Positions 1 to 7,395 of a DNA stretch of 13,794 bases are shown here, piece after piece. Location: assembly GCA_000715635.1 (NCBI GenBank), contig KL569107.1:44444-58237 (forward strand), written 5' to 3'. A program made the translations under genes and the position numbers. The DNA is from Streptomyces violaceus (GTDB lineage: Bacteria > Actinomycetota > Actinomycetes > Streptomycetales > Streptomycetaceae). The stretch's first letter is position 1, and each line of letters starts with the position of its first letter. The notes beneath the pieces are model-generated. The model searched no databases. It was not told the origin of the DNA and saw only the letters and a program-made list of their open reading frames with translations.

Positions 1-3
1 ACA

Positions 4-37
4 GAAGGGGCGTCTCCCGGCCGGGAGACGCCCCTTC
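4..37. terminator. Perfect palindrome, probable terminator after the PAC2/parJ gene
   Basis: Bases 4-20 and 21-37 are exact reverse complements, a 17-bp stem read as a continuous palindrome; in RNA a few central bases would form the loop. It begins 17 nt beyond the stop codon of the minus-strand PAC2 gene. There is no T-run on either side, which is common for Streptomyces terminators. Because it is symmetric it could also stop transcription arriving from a gene to the left of the window. Confidence 0.8.
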
Positions 38-54
38 AGCTGTGCGTACGTGCC

Positions 55-1077
55 TCAGTCCTCCGACGACTCCTCGTCGTCCGTGCCCGGCTTGGGTTGA
101 GCCGACGACTCCCCGTCGTCCGTGCCCGGCTTGGGCGGCTTCGGCGGTCGCGTGCGGCCGCTGGGGCTGTCCCGCAGATACGACGTGCTGTCGCTGCCGT
201 CCGCCGTCGCGTGTCCGCCGGAGGCGGTCGGTCCGCCGCCGTCCCGGCGTCTCAGATAGCGCTCGAACTCGCGCGCGATGGCCTCGCCCGAGGCCTCCGG
301 CAGCTCGGCGGTGTCCCGGGCCTCCTCCAGCGACTGGACGTACTCGGCGACCTCGCTGTCCTCGGCGGCCAGCTGGTCCACGCCCACCTGCCAGGCGCGC
401 GCGTCCTCGGGCAGCTCGCCCAGCGGGATGCGCACGTCGATCAGGTCCTCCAGGCGGTTCAGGAGAGCCAGCGTGGCCTTCGGGTTCGGCGGCTGCGACA
501 CATAGTGCGGCACCGCCGCCCACAGCGAGACGGCCGGCACGCCCGCGTGCGTGCACGCCTCCTGGAGGACGCCCACGATGCCCGTGGGGCCCTCGTACTT
601 GGTCTCCTCCAGGTCCATCCGGCGGGCCAGGTCGGCGTCGGACGTCGTCCCGCTGATCGGAACCGGACGGGTGTGCGGGGTGTCGCCGAGCAGGGCGCCC
701 AGAACGACCACCAGTTCCACGCCCAGTTCGTGCGCGAAGCCCAGCAGTTCGTTGCAGAACGAGCGCCACCGCATGGACGGTTCGATGCCCCGGACGAGAA
801 CGAGATCGCGCGGCTTGTCCCCGCCGACCCGGACCACCGACAGCCGTGTCGTCGGCCAGGTGATCTTGCGGACGCCCGCTTCCATGAACACCGTGGGGCG
901 GTTCACCTGGAAGTCGTAGTAGTCCTCGGCGTCCAGCGCCGCGAACACCTCGCCCTTCCATTCCCTGTCCAGATGCGCGACCGCGGTGGAGGCGGCGTCG
1001 CCGGCATCGTTCCAGCCCTCGAACGCGGCCACCATGACCGGGTCGACCAGCTCGGGAACCCCCTCGAGCTCGATCAC
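55..1077 (-). CDS. parJ: PAC2-family protein, probable ParJ (actinobacterial ParA-interacting protein)
   Basis: 340 residues from a GTG start at 1077. I prefer this start to an ATG at 1200 because ggaaggagg lies just upstream and the family-like sequence begins here (VIELEGVPELVDP). Residues 1-220 look like the PAC2 fold (proteasome-assembly-chaperone-2 superfamily): the GWNDAGDA motif at 21-28, then alternating hydrophobic strands and helices, including LVVVLGALLGDTPHTRP near 122-138. Residues about 240-277 are charged and helical, perhaps a coiled coil. The last 60 residues are low-complexity and acidic, with PKPGTDD repeated at 315-321 and 328-334. From memory, S. coelicolor SCO1662, next to the glycerol genes, is ParJ, an actinobacterial signature protein that modulates ParA polymerisation during sporulation septation. 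That identity rests on family and neighbourhood, not on a search; the PAC2 call is firmer than the ParJ name. Confidence 0.8.
   Translation of the reverse strand: MIELEGVPELVDPVMVAAFEGWNDAGDAASTAVAHLDREWKGEVFAALDAEDYYDFQVNRPTVFMEAGVRKITWPTTRLSVVRVGGDKPRDLVLVRGIEPSMRWRSFCNELLGFAHELGVELVVVLGALLGDTPHTRPVPISGTTSDADLARRMDLEETKYEGPTGIVGVLQEACTHAGVPAVSLWAAVPHYVSQPPNPKATLALLNRLEDLIDVRIPLGELPEDARAWQVGVDQLAAEDSEVAEYVQSLEEARDTAELPEASGEAIAREFERYLRRRDGGGPTASGGHATADGSDSTSYLRDSPSGRTRPPKPPKPGTDDGESSAQPKPGTDDEESSED
63..135 (-). repeat. Two tandem 34-bp copies (39-bp period) in the 3' end of the PAC2/parJ gene
   Basis: Bases 63-96 and 102-135 are nearly identical (one visible difference, t/c, at the 11th base) and are separated by 5 bp. 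The 39-bp period equals 13 codons and gives two PKPGTDD(G/E)ESS units in the acidic C-terminal tail. The copies are in frame, so slippage would lengthen or shorten the tail without a frameshift. Confidence 0.85.
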
Positions 1078-1115
1078 CCAGTGCCTCCTTCCGACGTACC
1101 CTCGCGAACGCCCCA

Positions 1116-1121
1116 ACCTTA
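1116..1121 (-). promoter_or_regulatory. Candidate -10 element (TAAGGT) for the PAC2/parJ gene
   Basis: On the minus strand TAAGGT fits the Streptomyces TANNNT -10 pattern and would start transcription about 30 nt before the GTG at 1077. No good TTGAC-like -35 is present at 16-19 nt, so this is weak. It would give parJ its own promoter downstream of the hairpins at 1132-1176. Confidence 0.3.
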
Positions 1122-1131
1122 CGGCGTGCCA

Positions 1132-1176
1132 AGGGGGCGCCCGCAGCCCCCTCGCAGGGGGAGTGACCCCATCACT
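1132..1176 (-). terminator. Cluster of hairpins after the GntR gene, two of them mutually exclusive
   Basis: In the 157-bp gap between the GntR stop (1235) and the parJ start (1077) there are three perfect short stems: 1132-1138 with 1146-1152 (7 bp, 7-nt loop), 1147-1152 with 1156-1161 (6 bp, 3-nt loop), and 1162-1166 with 1172-1176 (5 bp, 5-nt loop). The first two share the ccccct arm at 1147-1152, so only one can form at a time. The simplest reading is a terminator for the GntR gene; an attenuator ahead of parJ is possible. Confidence 0.5.
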
Positions 1177-1234
1177 GCCCCGCGATCCGCCCCTGAACAC
1201 CCTGGATTCATCCGAGCTGTCCGTGAGGCTCCGG

Positions 1235-1906
1235 TCACAGGGTCGAGCGCAGCCACTGCTCCACGCTCGCGATGTGCACGGTCGCCCACGAGCGTGCCGC
1301 CTCGGCGTCCCGGTCGCGCAGGGCCGCGAGGATCGCGCGGTGCTCGCGCAGGGTGCGGCCGACGGCGTCCTCCTGGGTGAGGCCGCGCCAGATCCGCGCC
1401 CGGGTGGTGGGGCCGGACAGCCCGTCGAGCAGCGAGCACAGCACGGAGTTGCCCGAGCTGTGCACGATGCCCCGGTGGAACTCCAGGTCGCAGGCGACGA
1501 GATCCTCCACGGACGGGGCGTCGCCGAGCTTGTCCAGCTGGGCCGTGAGCGCGTCCAGCTGCTGTTCGCTGATCCGCAGCGCCGCCATGGCCGTCGCGGC
1601 CGGCTCCAGGATGCGGCGTACGGCGAGGAACTCCAGGACCGTGTCGTCGCGGTGGAAGTCCACGACGAAACTCATCGCCTCCAGCAGGAGTTGCGGGTCG
1701 AGGCTCGTCACATACGTGCCGTCGCCCTGCCGGACGTCCAGGATCCGGATGAGGGACAGCGCGCGTACGGCTTCCCGCAGGGAGTTGCGGGACAGGCCGA
1801 GATCGGCGGCGAGTTCGCTCTCCTTGGGCAGCCGGTCGCCCGGGCGCAGCGCGCCGGAGACGATCATTCCCTTGATTTTCTCGATCGCCTCGTCGGTGAC
1901 TGCCAT
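1235..1906 (-). CDS. GntR-family transcriptional regulator, FadR subfamily (FCD domain)
   Basis: 223 residues, ATG at 1906 with AGGAGG 7 nt upstream. Residues 6-68 form the GntR winged helix: G-x-L-x-P-G-D-R-L-P at 18-27, helix-turn-helix around ELAADLGLSRNSLREAVRAL (31-50), and the wing GDGTYV at 61-66. Residues about 85-220 are an all-helical FCD effector domain with the usual metal-binding set in place: D140 and H144 (DLEFH), H189 (EHRAIL) and H211 (TVHIASVE). FCD proteins typically bind a small organic acid, often with a metal, and release DNA. The ligand cannot be read from sequence. The gene follows the glycerol operon but is cut off from it by a strong terminator (1970-2005) and has its own promoter and operator signals (1935-1953). 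It probably represses itself and may control targets elsewhere. I do not recall a GntR gene at this position in S. coelicolor. Confidence 0.92.
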   Translation of the reverse strand: MAVTDEAIEKIKGMIVSGALRPGDRLPKESELAADLGLSRNSLREAVRALSLIRILDVRQGDGTYVTSLDPQLLLEAMSFVVDFHRDDTVLEFLAVRRILEPAATAMAALRISEQQLDALTAQLDKLGDAPSVEDLVACDLEFHRGIVHSSGNSVLCSLLDGLSGPTTRARIWRGLTQEDAVGRTLREHRAILAALRDRDAEAARSWATVHIASVEQWLRSTL

Positions 1907-1934
1907 GGCCGGCCTCCTGTCGCTTAAGACCTCC

Positions 1935-1947
1935 GACGTATCACGTC
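1935..1947. promoter_or_regulatory. Operator-like palindrome GACGT-atc-ACGTC upstream of the GntR gene
   Basis: A perfect 5-bp inverted repeat with a 3-bp spacer lies 28 bp upstream of the GntR start codon and directly downstream of a CATAAT -10-like hexamer. In a GntR/FadR regulator this is the usual place for an autoregulatory site, since binding would cover the predicted start of transcription. The half-site is not the classical FadR TGGTN3ACCA, so ownership by this regulator is inferred from position only. Confidence 0.5.
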
Positions 1948-1953
1948 ATTATG
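1948..1953 (-). promoter_or_regulatory. Candidate -10 element (CATAAT) for the GntR gene
   Basis: Minus-strand CATAAT matches TATAAT at five of six positions, an AT-rich island in very GC-rich DNA. The predicted start of transcription, near 1941, falls within the palindrome at 1935-1947. No convincing -35 hexamer is visible, which would fit an activator-dependent or weak promoter. Confidence 0.4.
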
Positions 1954-1969
1954 CGGGGACGGACACGCG

Positions 1970-2005
1970 GAGGGGGCGGCTCCGTCGGCGTGGAGCCGCC
2001 CCCTC
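1970..2005 (-). terminator. Terminator of the glycerol operon, after glpD
   Basis: gagggggcggctcc at 1970-1983 pairs perfectly with 1992-2005: a 14-bp GC-rich stem with an 8-nt loop, beginning 24 nt past the glpD stop codon. It lacks a T-run, as is usual in Streptomyces. It separates the glycerol genes from the GntR gene downstream, which has its own promoter signals. Confidence 0.85.
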
Positions 2006-2028
2006 GGGTACGGGTCGAGAAATCGCGC

Positions 2029-3645
2029 CTACTTCTTGTCGAGCAGATCCTGGACCTTGGCGCGGACGTCGTCGGTGGCCAGGCCGCGGATGGTCAGCGT
2101 CGTCCGGCGGCGCAGCACGTCGTCCTGCGTCTCGGCCCACTCGTGGTCCCGGGCCCAGACGACCTGCGCCCAGATCTCCGGGGCGTCCGGGTGCACGCGC
2201 TCGGCCAGCTCCGGGCTGTCGTTGGCCACGCGGGCGATGTCGAACGCCAGGGAGCCGTAGTGCGTGGCCAGGTGCTTGGCGGTGTCGGCTCCCATGCGCG
2301 GGCCGGGCGCCGGGCGGTCGGTGAGCAGCCGGTGGGCGACCGCGCGCGGGTTGGCGATGCCGGGCAGCGGCAGCTTCTTCGGCAGCGAGCTGATCGGCTC
2401 GAAGTCGTCGCCCAGGGGGTGGCCCGGCAGCGACTCCAGCTTCTGCATGATCGTCCGGCCGATGTGCCGGAAGGTGGTCCACTTGCCGCCCGCGACGGAC
2501 AGCATCCCGCCCCGGCCCTCGGTGACCACCGTCTCCCGCTTGGCCTTGGAGGTGTCGCCGGGGCCGCCCGGCAGCACCCGCAGGCCCGCGAAGGAGTAGG
2601 TGATGAGGTCGCGGCTCAGCTGCTGGTCGCGGACGGAGAAGGCGGCCTCGTCGAGGATCTGGGATATGTCCTTCTCGGTGACCGAGACATCCGCCGGGTC
2701 GCCTTCGAACTCCTCGTCGGTGGTGCCGAGCAGCAGCATGTCCTCCCAGGGGAGGGCGAAGGTGATGCGGTACTTGTCGATCGGGGTGGCGAGCGCGGCC
2801 TTCCAGGGAGAGGTGCGCTTCAGGACCAGGTGGGCGCCCTTCGACAGCCGGATGGACGGCGCCGAGTTCGGGTCCTCCATCTTCCGCAGGTGGTCGACCC
2901 ACGGGCCGGTCGCGTTCAGCACCAGCCGGGCGCTGACGCCGAACTCGTCGCCCGACAGGCGGTCCTTCAGCTCGGCGCCCGTGACGCGGCCCTGGGTGAA
3001 GCGCAGGCCCGTCACCTCGGCGTGGTTGAGGACGACCGCGCCCGCCTCCACGGCGCCGCGGACCGTCATCAGCGCCATGCGCGCGTCGTTCATCTGGTCG
3101 TCGCCGTAGACGGCCACGGCCTTGAGGTTCTCGGTGCGCAGCTCCGGCACGTCCTGCGCGGCCTTGGCCGGCGAGAGCAGGTGGCCGACGCCGTCACCGA
3201 ACGCGGAGAGCGCGGAGTAGGCGAAGACGCCCGCCCCGAGCTTCGCCGCGCCGTGCGGCCCGCCCTTGTACACGGGGAGATAGAACGTGAGCGGGTTCGC
3301 CAGATGGGGGGCCACCTGGCGGGAGACCGCACGGCGCTCGAAGTGGTTCTCCGCCACCAGCTTCACCGCGCCGGTCTGCAGGTAGCGCAGACCGCCGTGG
3401 AGCAGCTTGGAGGAGGCGGAGGATGTGGCACCGGCGAAGTCGCCGGCGTCGACCAGAGCCACCCTGAGGCCGGACTGCGCGGCGTGCCAGGCGGTGGAGA
3501 TGCCCAGGATGCCGCCGCCGATCACGAGAAGGTCGTACGACGCCTTGGCGAGCTGCTCCCTGGTCTCGGCTCGGCTCGGGTTCGAGCCGGAGGCCGGGTG
3601 CGTCCCCAGGGCAGGCACGGACTGCAGGGTGGACTGAGTGGTCAT
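2029..3645 (-). CDS. glpD: Aerobic glycerol-3-phosphate dehydrogenase (FAD-dependent)
   Basis: 538 residues. The enzyme oxidises sn-glycerol 3-phosphate to dihydroxyacetone phosphate, passing electrons through FAD to the membrane quinone pool; it acts at the inner face of the membrane. Visible motifs are the Rossmann FAD-binding GGGILG at 43-48, a GlpD family block at about 69-90 (DFAGATSSASSKLLHGGLRY), NATGPWVD at 244-251, RLSKGAHLV at 266-274, GTTDEE at 307-312, FAGLRVL at 352-358 and GGKWTTFRHIG at 386-396. The C-terminal 130 residues are the helical GlpD cap. An N-terminal 35-residue Ser/Thr/Pro-rich extension precedes the FAD fold; the start is supported because GAGGAG, overlapping the glpK stop, sits at the right distance. 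The 8-nt gap after glpK indicates co-transcription and probably coupled translation. The S. coelicolor name is gylB. Confidence 0.96.
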   Translation of the reverse strand: MTTQSTLQSVPALGTHPASGSNPSRAETREQLAKASYDLLVIGGGILGISTAWHAAQSGLRVALVDAGDFAGATSSASSKLLHGGLRYLQTGAVKLVAENHFERRAVSRQVAPHLANPLTFYLPVYKGGPHGAAKLGAGVFAYSALSAFGDGVGHLLSPAKAAQDVPELRTENLKAVAVYGDDQMNDARMALMTVRGAVEAGAVVLNHAEVTGLRFTQGRVTGAELKDRLSGDEFGVSARLVLNATGPWVDHLRKMEDPNSAPSIRLSKGAHLVLKRTSPWKAALATPIDKYRITFALPWEDMLLLGTTDEEFEGDPADVSVTEKDISQILDEAAFSVRDQQLSRDLITYSFAGLRVLPGGPGDTSKAKRETVVTEGRGGMLSVAGGKWTTFRHIGRTIMQKLESLPGHPLGDDFEPISSLPKKLPLPGIANPRAVAHRLLTDRPAPGPRMGADTAKHLATHYGSLAFDIARVANDSPELAERVHPDAPEIWAQVVWARDHEWAETQDDVLRRRTTLTIRGLATDDVRAKVQDLLDKK

Positions 3646-3653
3646 GCTGTTTC

Positions 3654-5192
<1,539 letters not shown>

Positions 5193-5251
5193 TGTGTGCT
5201 CCTGGAAATTCCGTGTTTATGGGGCTTTACGTACGGCGCGTGCTGAGAGTT

Positions 5252-5287
5252 TCGCGCGGAGCGGGAATGACCGCCGCTCCTGCGCGA
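5252..5287 (-). promoter_or_regulatory. Strong intercistronic hairpin between glpF and glpK
   Basis: 5252-5257 plus 5258-5264 pair with 5274-5280 plus 5282-5287: 13 base pairs interrupted by one bulged T at 5281, with a 9-nt loop. It starts 12 nt after the glpF stop and ends 59 nt before the glpK start, in a 107-nt gap that is long for this operon. There is no T-run, so it could be a partial terminator, an RNA-processing site or a 3' stabiliser that raises glpF message over glpK-glpD. Confidence 0.6.
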
Positions 5288-5299
5288 GGAATACCGCTC

Positions 5300-6094
5300 C
5301 TAAGCGAATGCGACGTTGTAGATGCCTGCGGCGATGGCCCCGCCGATGAGCGGACCGGCCACCGGGATCCAGGCGTAGCCCCAGTCGGAGCCGCCCTTGT
5401 TGGGCAGCGGCAGCAGGGCGTGCACGATACGCGGACCGAGGTCACGGGCCGGGTTGATCGCGTACCCCGTCGGGCCGCCGAGAGACAGACCGATGGAGAC
5501 CACCACGAGCGCGGTGATCAGGGCACCCAGGGTGCCCAGGCCGTTGCCCTCGTCGTTCAGACCCTGGGTGAGGACGGCGAGCACCAGCACGATCGTGCCG
5601 ATGATCTCCGTGGCCAGGTTCTGCCAGGCGACCCGGACCTCGGGCCCGGTGGAGAAGACGCCCAGCACGGGGCCGGCGCCCTTCTCCTGGGCCTCGACGG
5701 CCTTGGCGGCGGTGTCCTGCGCGCCCGGACCGCCGACGATCTCGCGGTCGGTGAGGTGGGCGTGGAACTGACCGTAGTAGGCGATCCAGACCAGGCCCGC
5801 GCCGATCATGGCGCCGAGGATCTGTCCGGCCCAGTAGACCGGGACGTTGCTCCAGTCGCCGTCCTTGATGGCGAGCGCGAGCGTCACGGCCGGGTTGAGA
5901 TGGGCGCCGGAAAGCGGCGCCGTGGTGTAGACCGCCGTGAGCACCGCGAAGCCCCACCCGAAGGTGATGGCGAGCCAGCCGGCGTTACGGGCCTTGGAAG
6001 CCTTCAGTGTGACGGCGGCGCAGACTCCGCCGCCGAGGAGGATGAGTATGGCGGTACCGATGGTCTCGCCGATGAAGATGTCGGAGCTGGACAC
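5300..6094 (-). CDS. glpF: Glycerol uptake facilitator (MIP family aquaglyceroporin)
   Basis: 264 residues from a GTG at 6094, chosen because AAAGGAG lies 6-7 nt upstream and the first membrane helix follows at once. It is a six-helix membrane channel for glycerol. Both NPA boxes are intact: [10 protein letters not shown] (NPA 67-69) and [13 protein letters not shown] (NPA 214-216). The Asp after NPAR (D218) marks glycerol facilitators rather than water-only aquaporins. W47 and R217 align with the W48 and R206 selectivity-filter residues of E. coli GlpF. The loop between helices 3 and 4 (about 112-150) is longer than in E. coli and has an Ala/Lys/Glu-rich insert. It is the first gene of the glycerol operon, downstream of promoter and GylR-box candidates at 6177-6234. 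The S. coelicolor name is gylC. Confidence 0.95.
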   Translation of the reverse strand: MSSSDIFIGETIGTAILILLGGGVCAAVTLKASKARNAGWLAITFGWGFAVLTAVYTTAPLSGAHLNPAVTLALAIKDGDWSNVPVYWAGQILGAMIGAGLVWIAYYGQFHAHLTDREIVGGPGAQDTAAKAVEAQEKGAGPVLGVFSTGPEVRVAWQNLATEIIGTIVLVLAVLTQGLNDEGNGLGTLGALITALVVVSIGLSLGGPTGYAINPARDLGPRIVHALLPLPNKGGSDWGYAWIPVAGPLIGGAIAAGIYNVAFA

Positions 6095-6152
6095 CCGCGA
6101 CTCCTTTGTCCTTCGTCCAGGGGGAAGTTCGATACCGGCCTGGCGTTGTCCC

Positions 6153-6158
6153 ACTCTA
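6153..6158 (-). promoter_or_regulatory. Second -10-like hexamer (TAGAGT) ahead of glpF
   Basis: Minus-strand TAGAGT fits the Streptomyces -10 pattern and lies 59 nt upstream of the glpF start. No good -35 exists at 17-18 nt; the nearest candidate, TTGTCG inside the operator box, is 22 nt away. It could be a second, proximal start site. Confidence 0.3.
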
Positions 6159-6176
6159 GCGCGTATTGCCGGTAGC

Positions 6177-6195
6177 TGTTCGACAATGTCGACCG
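6177..6195. promoter_or_regulatory. Putative GylR operator in front of glpF
   Basis: The 19-bp sequence tgttcgacaatgtcgaccg matches 16 of 19 bases with the box upstream of gylR (7186-7204), in the same orientation. The left half-site tgttcg is intact; the right half (cgaccg instead of cgaaca) is degenerate. It lies immediately downstream of a candidate -35/-10 promoter at 6205-6234, where a bound repressor would block transcription of glpFKD. Assignment to GylR is inferred from the two locations. Confidence 0.65.
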
Positions 6196-6204
6196 ATGGA
6201 CGGG

Positions 6205-6234
6205 AGTCTTGCTTCGGGGTTACGAGCACGTCAA
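6205..6234 (-). promoter_or_regulatory. Candidate main promoter of the glpFKD operon
   Basis: On the minus strand TTGACG (6234-6229) and AAGACT (6210-6205) are separated by 18 bp. The -35 is close to consensus; the -10 has an unusual first base. Transcription would begin near 6198, at the edge of the operator box, leaving a leader of about 100 nt before glpF. Confidence 0.45.
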
Positions 6235-6240
6235 GAGCTC

Positions 6241-6254
6241 TGTTGTCGAAAACA
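6241..6254. promoter_or_regulatory. Near-palindrome TGTTGTCGAAAACA upstream of the glpF promoter
   Basis: Fourteen bases with TGTT...AACA ends and a central TCGA; only one symmetrical pair mismatches. It sits 6 bp upstream of the TTGACG -35. It shares the TGTCGAA core with the right half of the GylR boxes but has shorter spacing, so it may be an accessory site for GylR or a site for another protein. Confidence 0.35.
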
Positions 6255-6317
6255 CGATCGTTACTGATCGCTGCCCGTTCTGCGGATCTCCGATGCCCGT
6301 GGCCGGGGACATGCCGA

Positions 6318-6347
6318 GGACCGGAACGCCGTACGACGCCCCGGTCC
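6318..6347 (-). terminator. Weak hairpin downstream of gylR
   Basis: ggaccgg (6318-6324) pairs with ccggtcc (6341-6347), a 7-bp stem with a 16-nt loop, 12 nt beyond the gylR stop. It is the best terminator candidate between gylR and glpF but is weaker than the other hairpins in the window, so some gylR transcription may run into the glp operon. Confidence 0.35.
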
Positions 6348-6359
6348 CGCTGTGTGCCG

Positions 6360-7133
6360 TCAGAACCGCCCGGCGCCCAGGTCCCGCGACACCGCGCGGG
6401 CGCAGTCCCGGACGGCCGCGATGAGCTCCGGCCGCACCGCGCCCTCCTCGTCGGACCGGCACAGCCGCTCCACGGCGCCGGTGATGCCGACCGAGCCGAC
6501 CGGCATGCGCCGCCGGTCGTGGATGGGCGCGGCCAGGGAGGCGACGCCCTCCCAGGTCTCCTCGACGTCCGCCGCGTAACCACGCGCGCGGGTGAGGTCG
6601 AGGATGTGCTCGAAGTCCTCCGGCTCGCACACGGTCCGGTCGGTGAACGCCTTGCGGTCGTTCTCCAGGGCCTCGCTGTGCGCCACCGGGTCGTAGGCGG
6701 ACAGCACCTTGCCCAGGGCCGTGGAGTGCAGCGGCTGCATGGCCCCGATCTCCAGGACCTGCCGGCTGTCGTCGGGCCGGAAGACGTGGTGCACGATCAG
6801 CACGCCCTGCTGATGCAGGACGCCCAGGTAGACGCTCTCGCCGCTGGAACGGGCCAGGTCGTCGGCCCACACCAGGGCGCGCGCCCGCAGCTCGTGCACA
6901 TCGAGGTAGGTGGTGCCCAGGCGCAGCAGCTCCGCGCCCAGCTGATAGCGGCCGGAGGTGTCGTCCTGCTCCACGAAACCCTCCTGCTGGAGCGTGCGCA
7001 GGATGCCGTGGGCGGTGCCTTTGGCCAGGCCCAGCGACGAGGCGATGTCCGACAGACCGAGCCGTCGCTCGCCGCCCCCGAGCAGCCGCAGCATCGCGGC
7101 CGCCCGTTCGAGCGACTGGATGTTCCGTGCCAT
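6360..7133 (-). CDS. gylR: IclR-family regulator of the glycerol operon (GylR)
   Basis: 257 residues from ATG at 7133 with GGAGG 10 nt upstream; this length suits IclR proteins, whereas an upstream in-frame ATG at 7205 would place the operator inside the coding sequence. N-terminal winged helix-turn-helix: [16 protein letters not shown] at 3-18 and [22 protein letters not shown] at about 27-48, followed by the wing GRYQLG (61-66). Residues about 67-250 form the IclR effector-binding domain, with [14 protein letters not shown] at 133-146 and [11 protein letters not shown] at 214-224. In S. coelicolor GylR represses the glycerol operon and its own gene and is relieved in the presence of glycerol or its phosphate. 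Location directly upstream of glpF and the shared box at 6177 and 7186 support the same role here. Confidence 0.93.
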   Translation of the reverse strand: MARNIQSLERAAAMLRLLGGGERRLGLSDIASSLGLAKGTAHGILRTLQQEGFVEQDDTSGRYQLGAELLRLGTTYLDVHELRARALVWADDLARSSGESVYLGVLHQQGVLIVHHVFRPDDSRQVLEIGAMQPLHSTALGKVLSAYDPVAHSEALENDRKAFTDRTVCEPEDFEHILDLTRARGYAADVEETWEGVASLAAPIHDRRRMPVGSVGITGAVERLCRSDEEGAVRPELIAAVRDCARAVSRDLGAGRF

Positions 7134-7185
7134 CGCCGTACTGCCTCCGTCCCCTTCGACCGCCGACAAGCGGCACCACAGCCGT

Positions 7186-7204
7186 TGTTCGGCAATGTCG
7201 AACA
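7186..7204. promoter_or_regulatory. Putative GylR operator in front of gylR
   Basis: tgttcggcaatgtcgaaca is an imperfect palindrome with exact 6-bp outer arms (tgttcg/cgaaca). It overlaps a TAGTGT -10-like hexamer on the minus strand (7207-7202), so a bound repressor would block gylR itself. It is the better-preserved copy of the box also found at 6177-6195. Confidence 0.7.
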
Positions 7205-7207
7205 CTA
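7202..7207 (-). promoter_or_regulatory. Candidate -10 element (TAGTGT) for gylR
   Basis: TAGTGT fits the TANNNT pattern and lies 69 nt upstream of the gylR start. No clear -35 appears 16-19 nt further upstream (the hexamer there is TAGCGA). Its overlap with the 19-bp box supports an autoregulated promoter. Confidence 0.4.
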
Positions 7208-7345
7208 CCGGTCGATGCCAACCTCTCGCTAATGGCCGGACGCCATTTGTTGCGCCACAGACGGTTCATCGGACGCCCGACGGCCGCCCCGCCGCCATCG
7301 GCGTCCGCCTCGTGGACGCGCTGCCCATCCAAGCCGACTCCCGGT

Positions 7346-7351
7346 TACGCT
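7346..7351 (+). promoter_or_regulatory. Candidate -10 element (TACGCT) for metH
   Basis: TACGCT fits TANNNT and lies 86 nt before the metH ATG. The hexamer at an 18-bp spacing, TGCCCA, is a poor -35. Transcription would start near 7358, just before the hairpin at 7366-7395. Confidence 0.3.
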
Positions 7352-7365
7352 GGCGCGGTGCGCCC

Positions 7366-7395
7366 TTCCCCGGATGTCTTCCGGATGTCCGGGAA
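7366..7395 (+). promoter_or_regulatory. Hairpin with internal 9-bp direct repeat in the metH leader
   Basis: ttccc-c-gga (7366-7374) pairs with tccgggaa (7388-7395), an 8-bp stem with one bulged C and a 13-nt loop. The sequence ccggatgtc occurs at 7370-7378 and again at 7381-7389, an 11-bp period close to one helical turn. It could be an RNA structure in the leader or, as DNA, two stacked protein sites. Confidence 0.4.

Noticed and set aside
6209..6424. Small plus-strand frame with a CPFCGSP zinc-like motif between glpF and gylR
   Set aside because: The motif is tempting, but the frame runs into the gylR coding region on the opposite strand, has no convincing ribosome site, and ends in Arg/Pro-rich shadow sequence.
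6095..6583. Upstream extension of glpF to a 427-residue protein
   Set aside because: The added part reads through the promoter and operator region and the complement of gylR; the GTG at 6094 has a good ribosome site and gives the normal MIP length.
7134..7205. Upstream start of gylR giving 281 residues
   Set aside because: It would begin inside the operator and -10 region; the ATG at 7133 has a GGAGG and gives the usual IclR length of about 255 residues.
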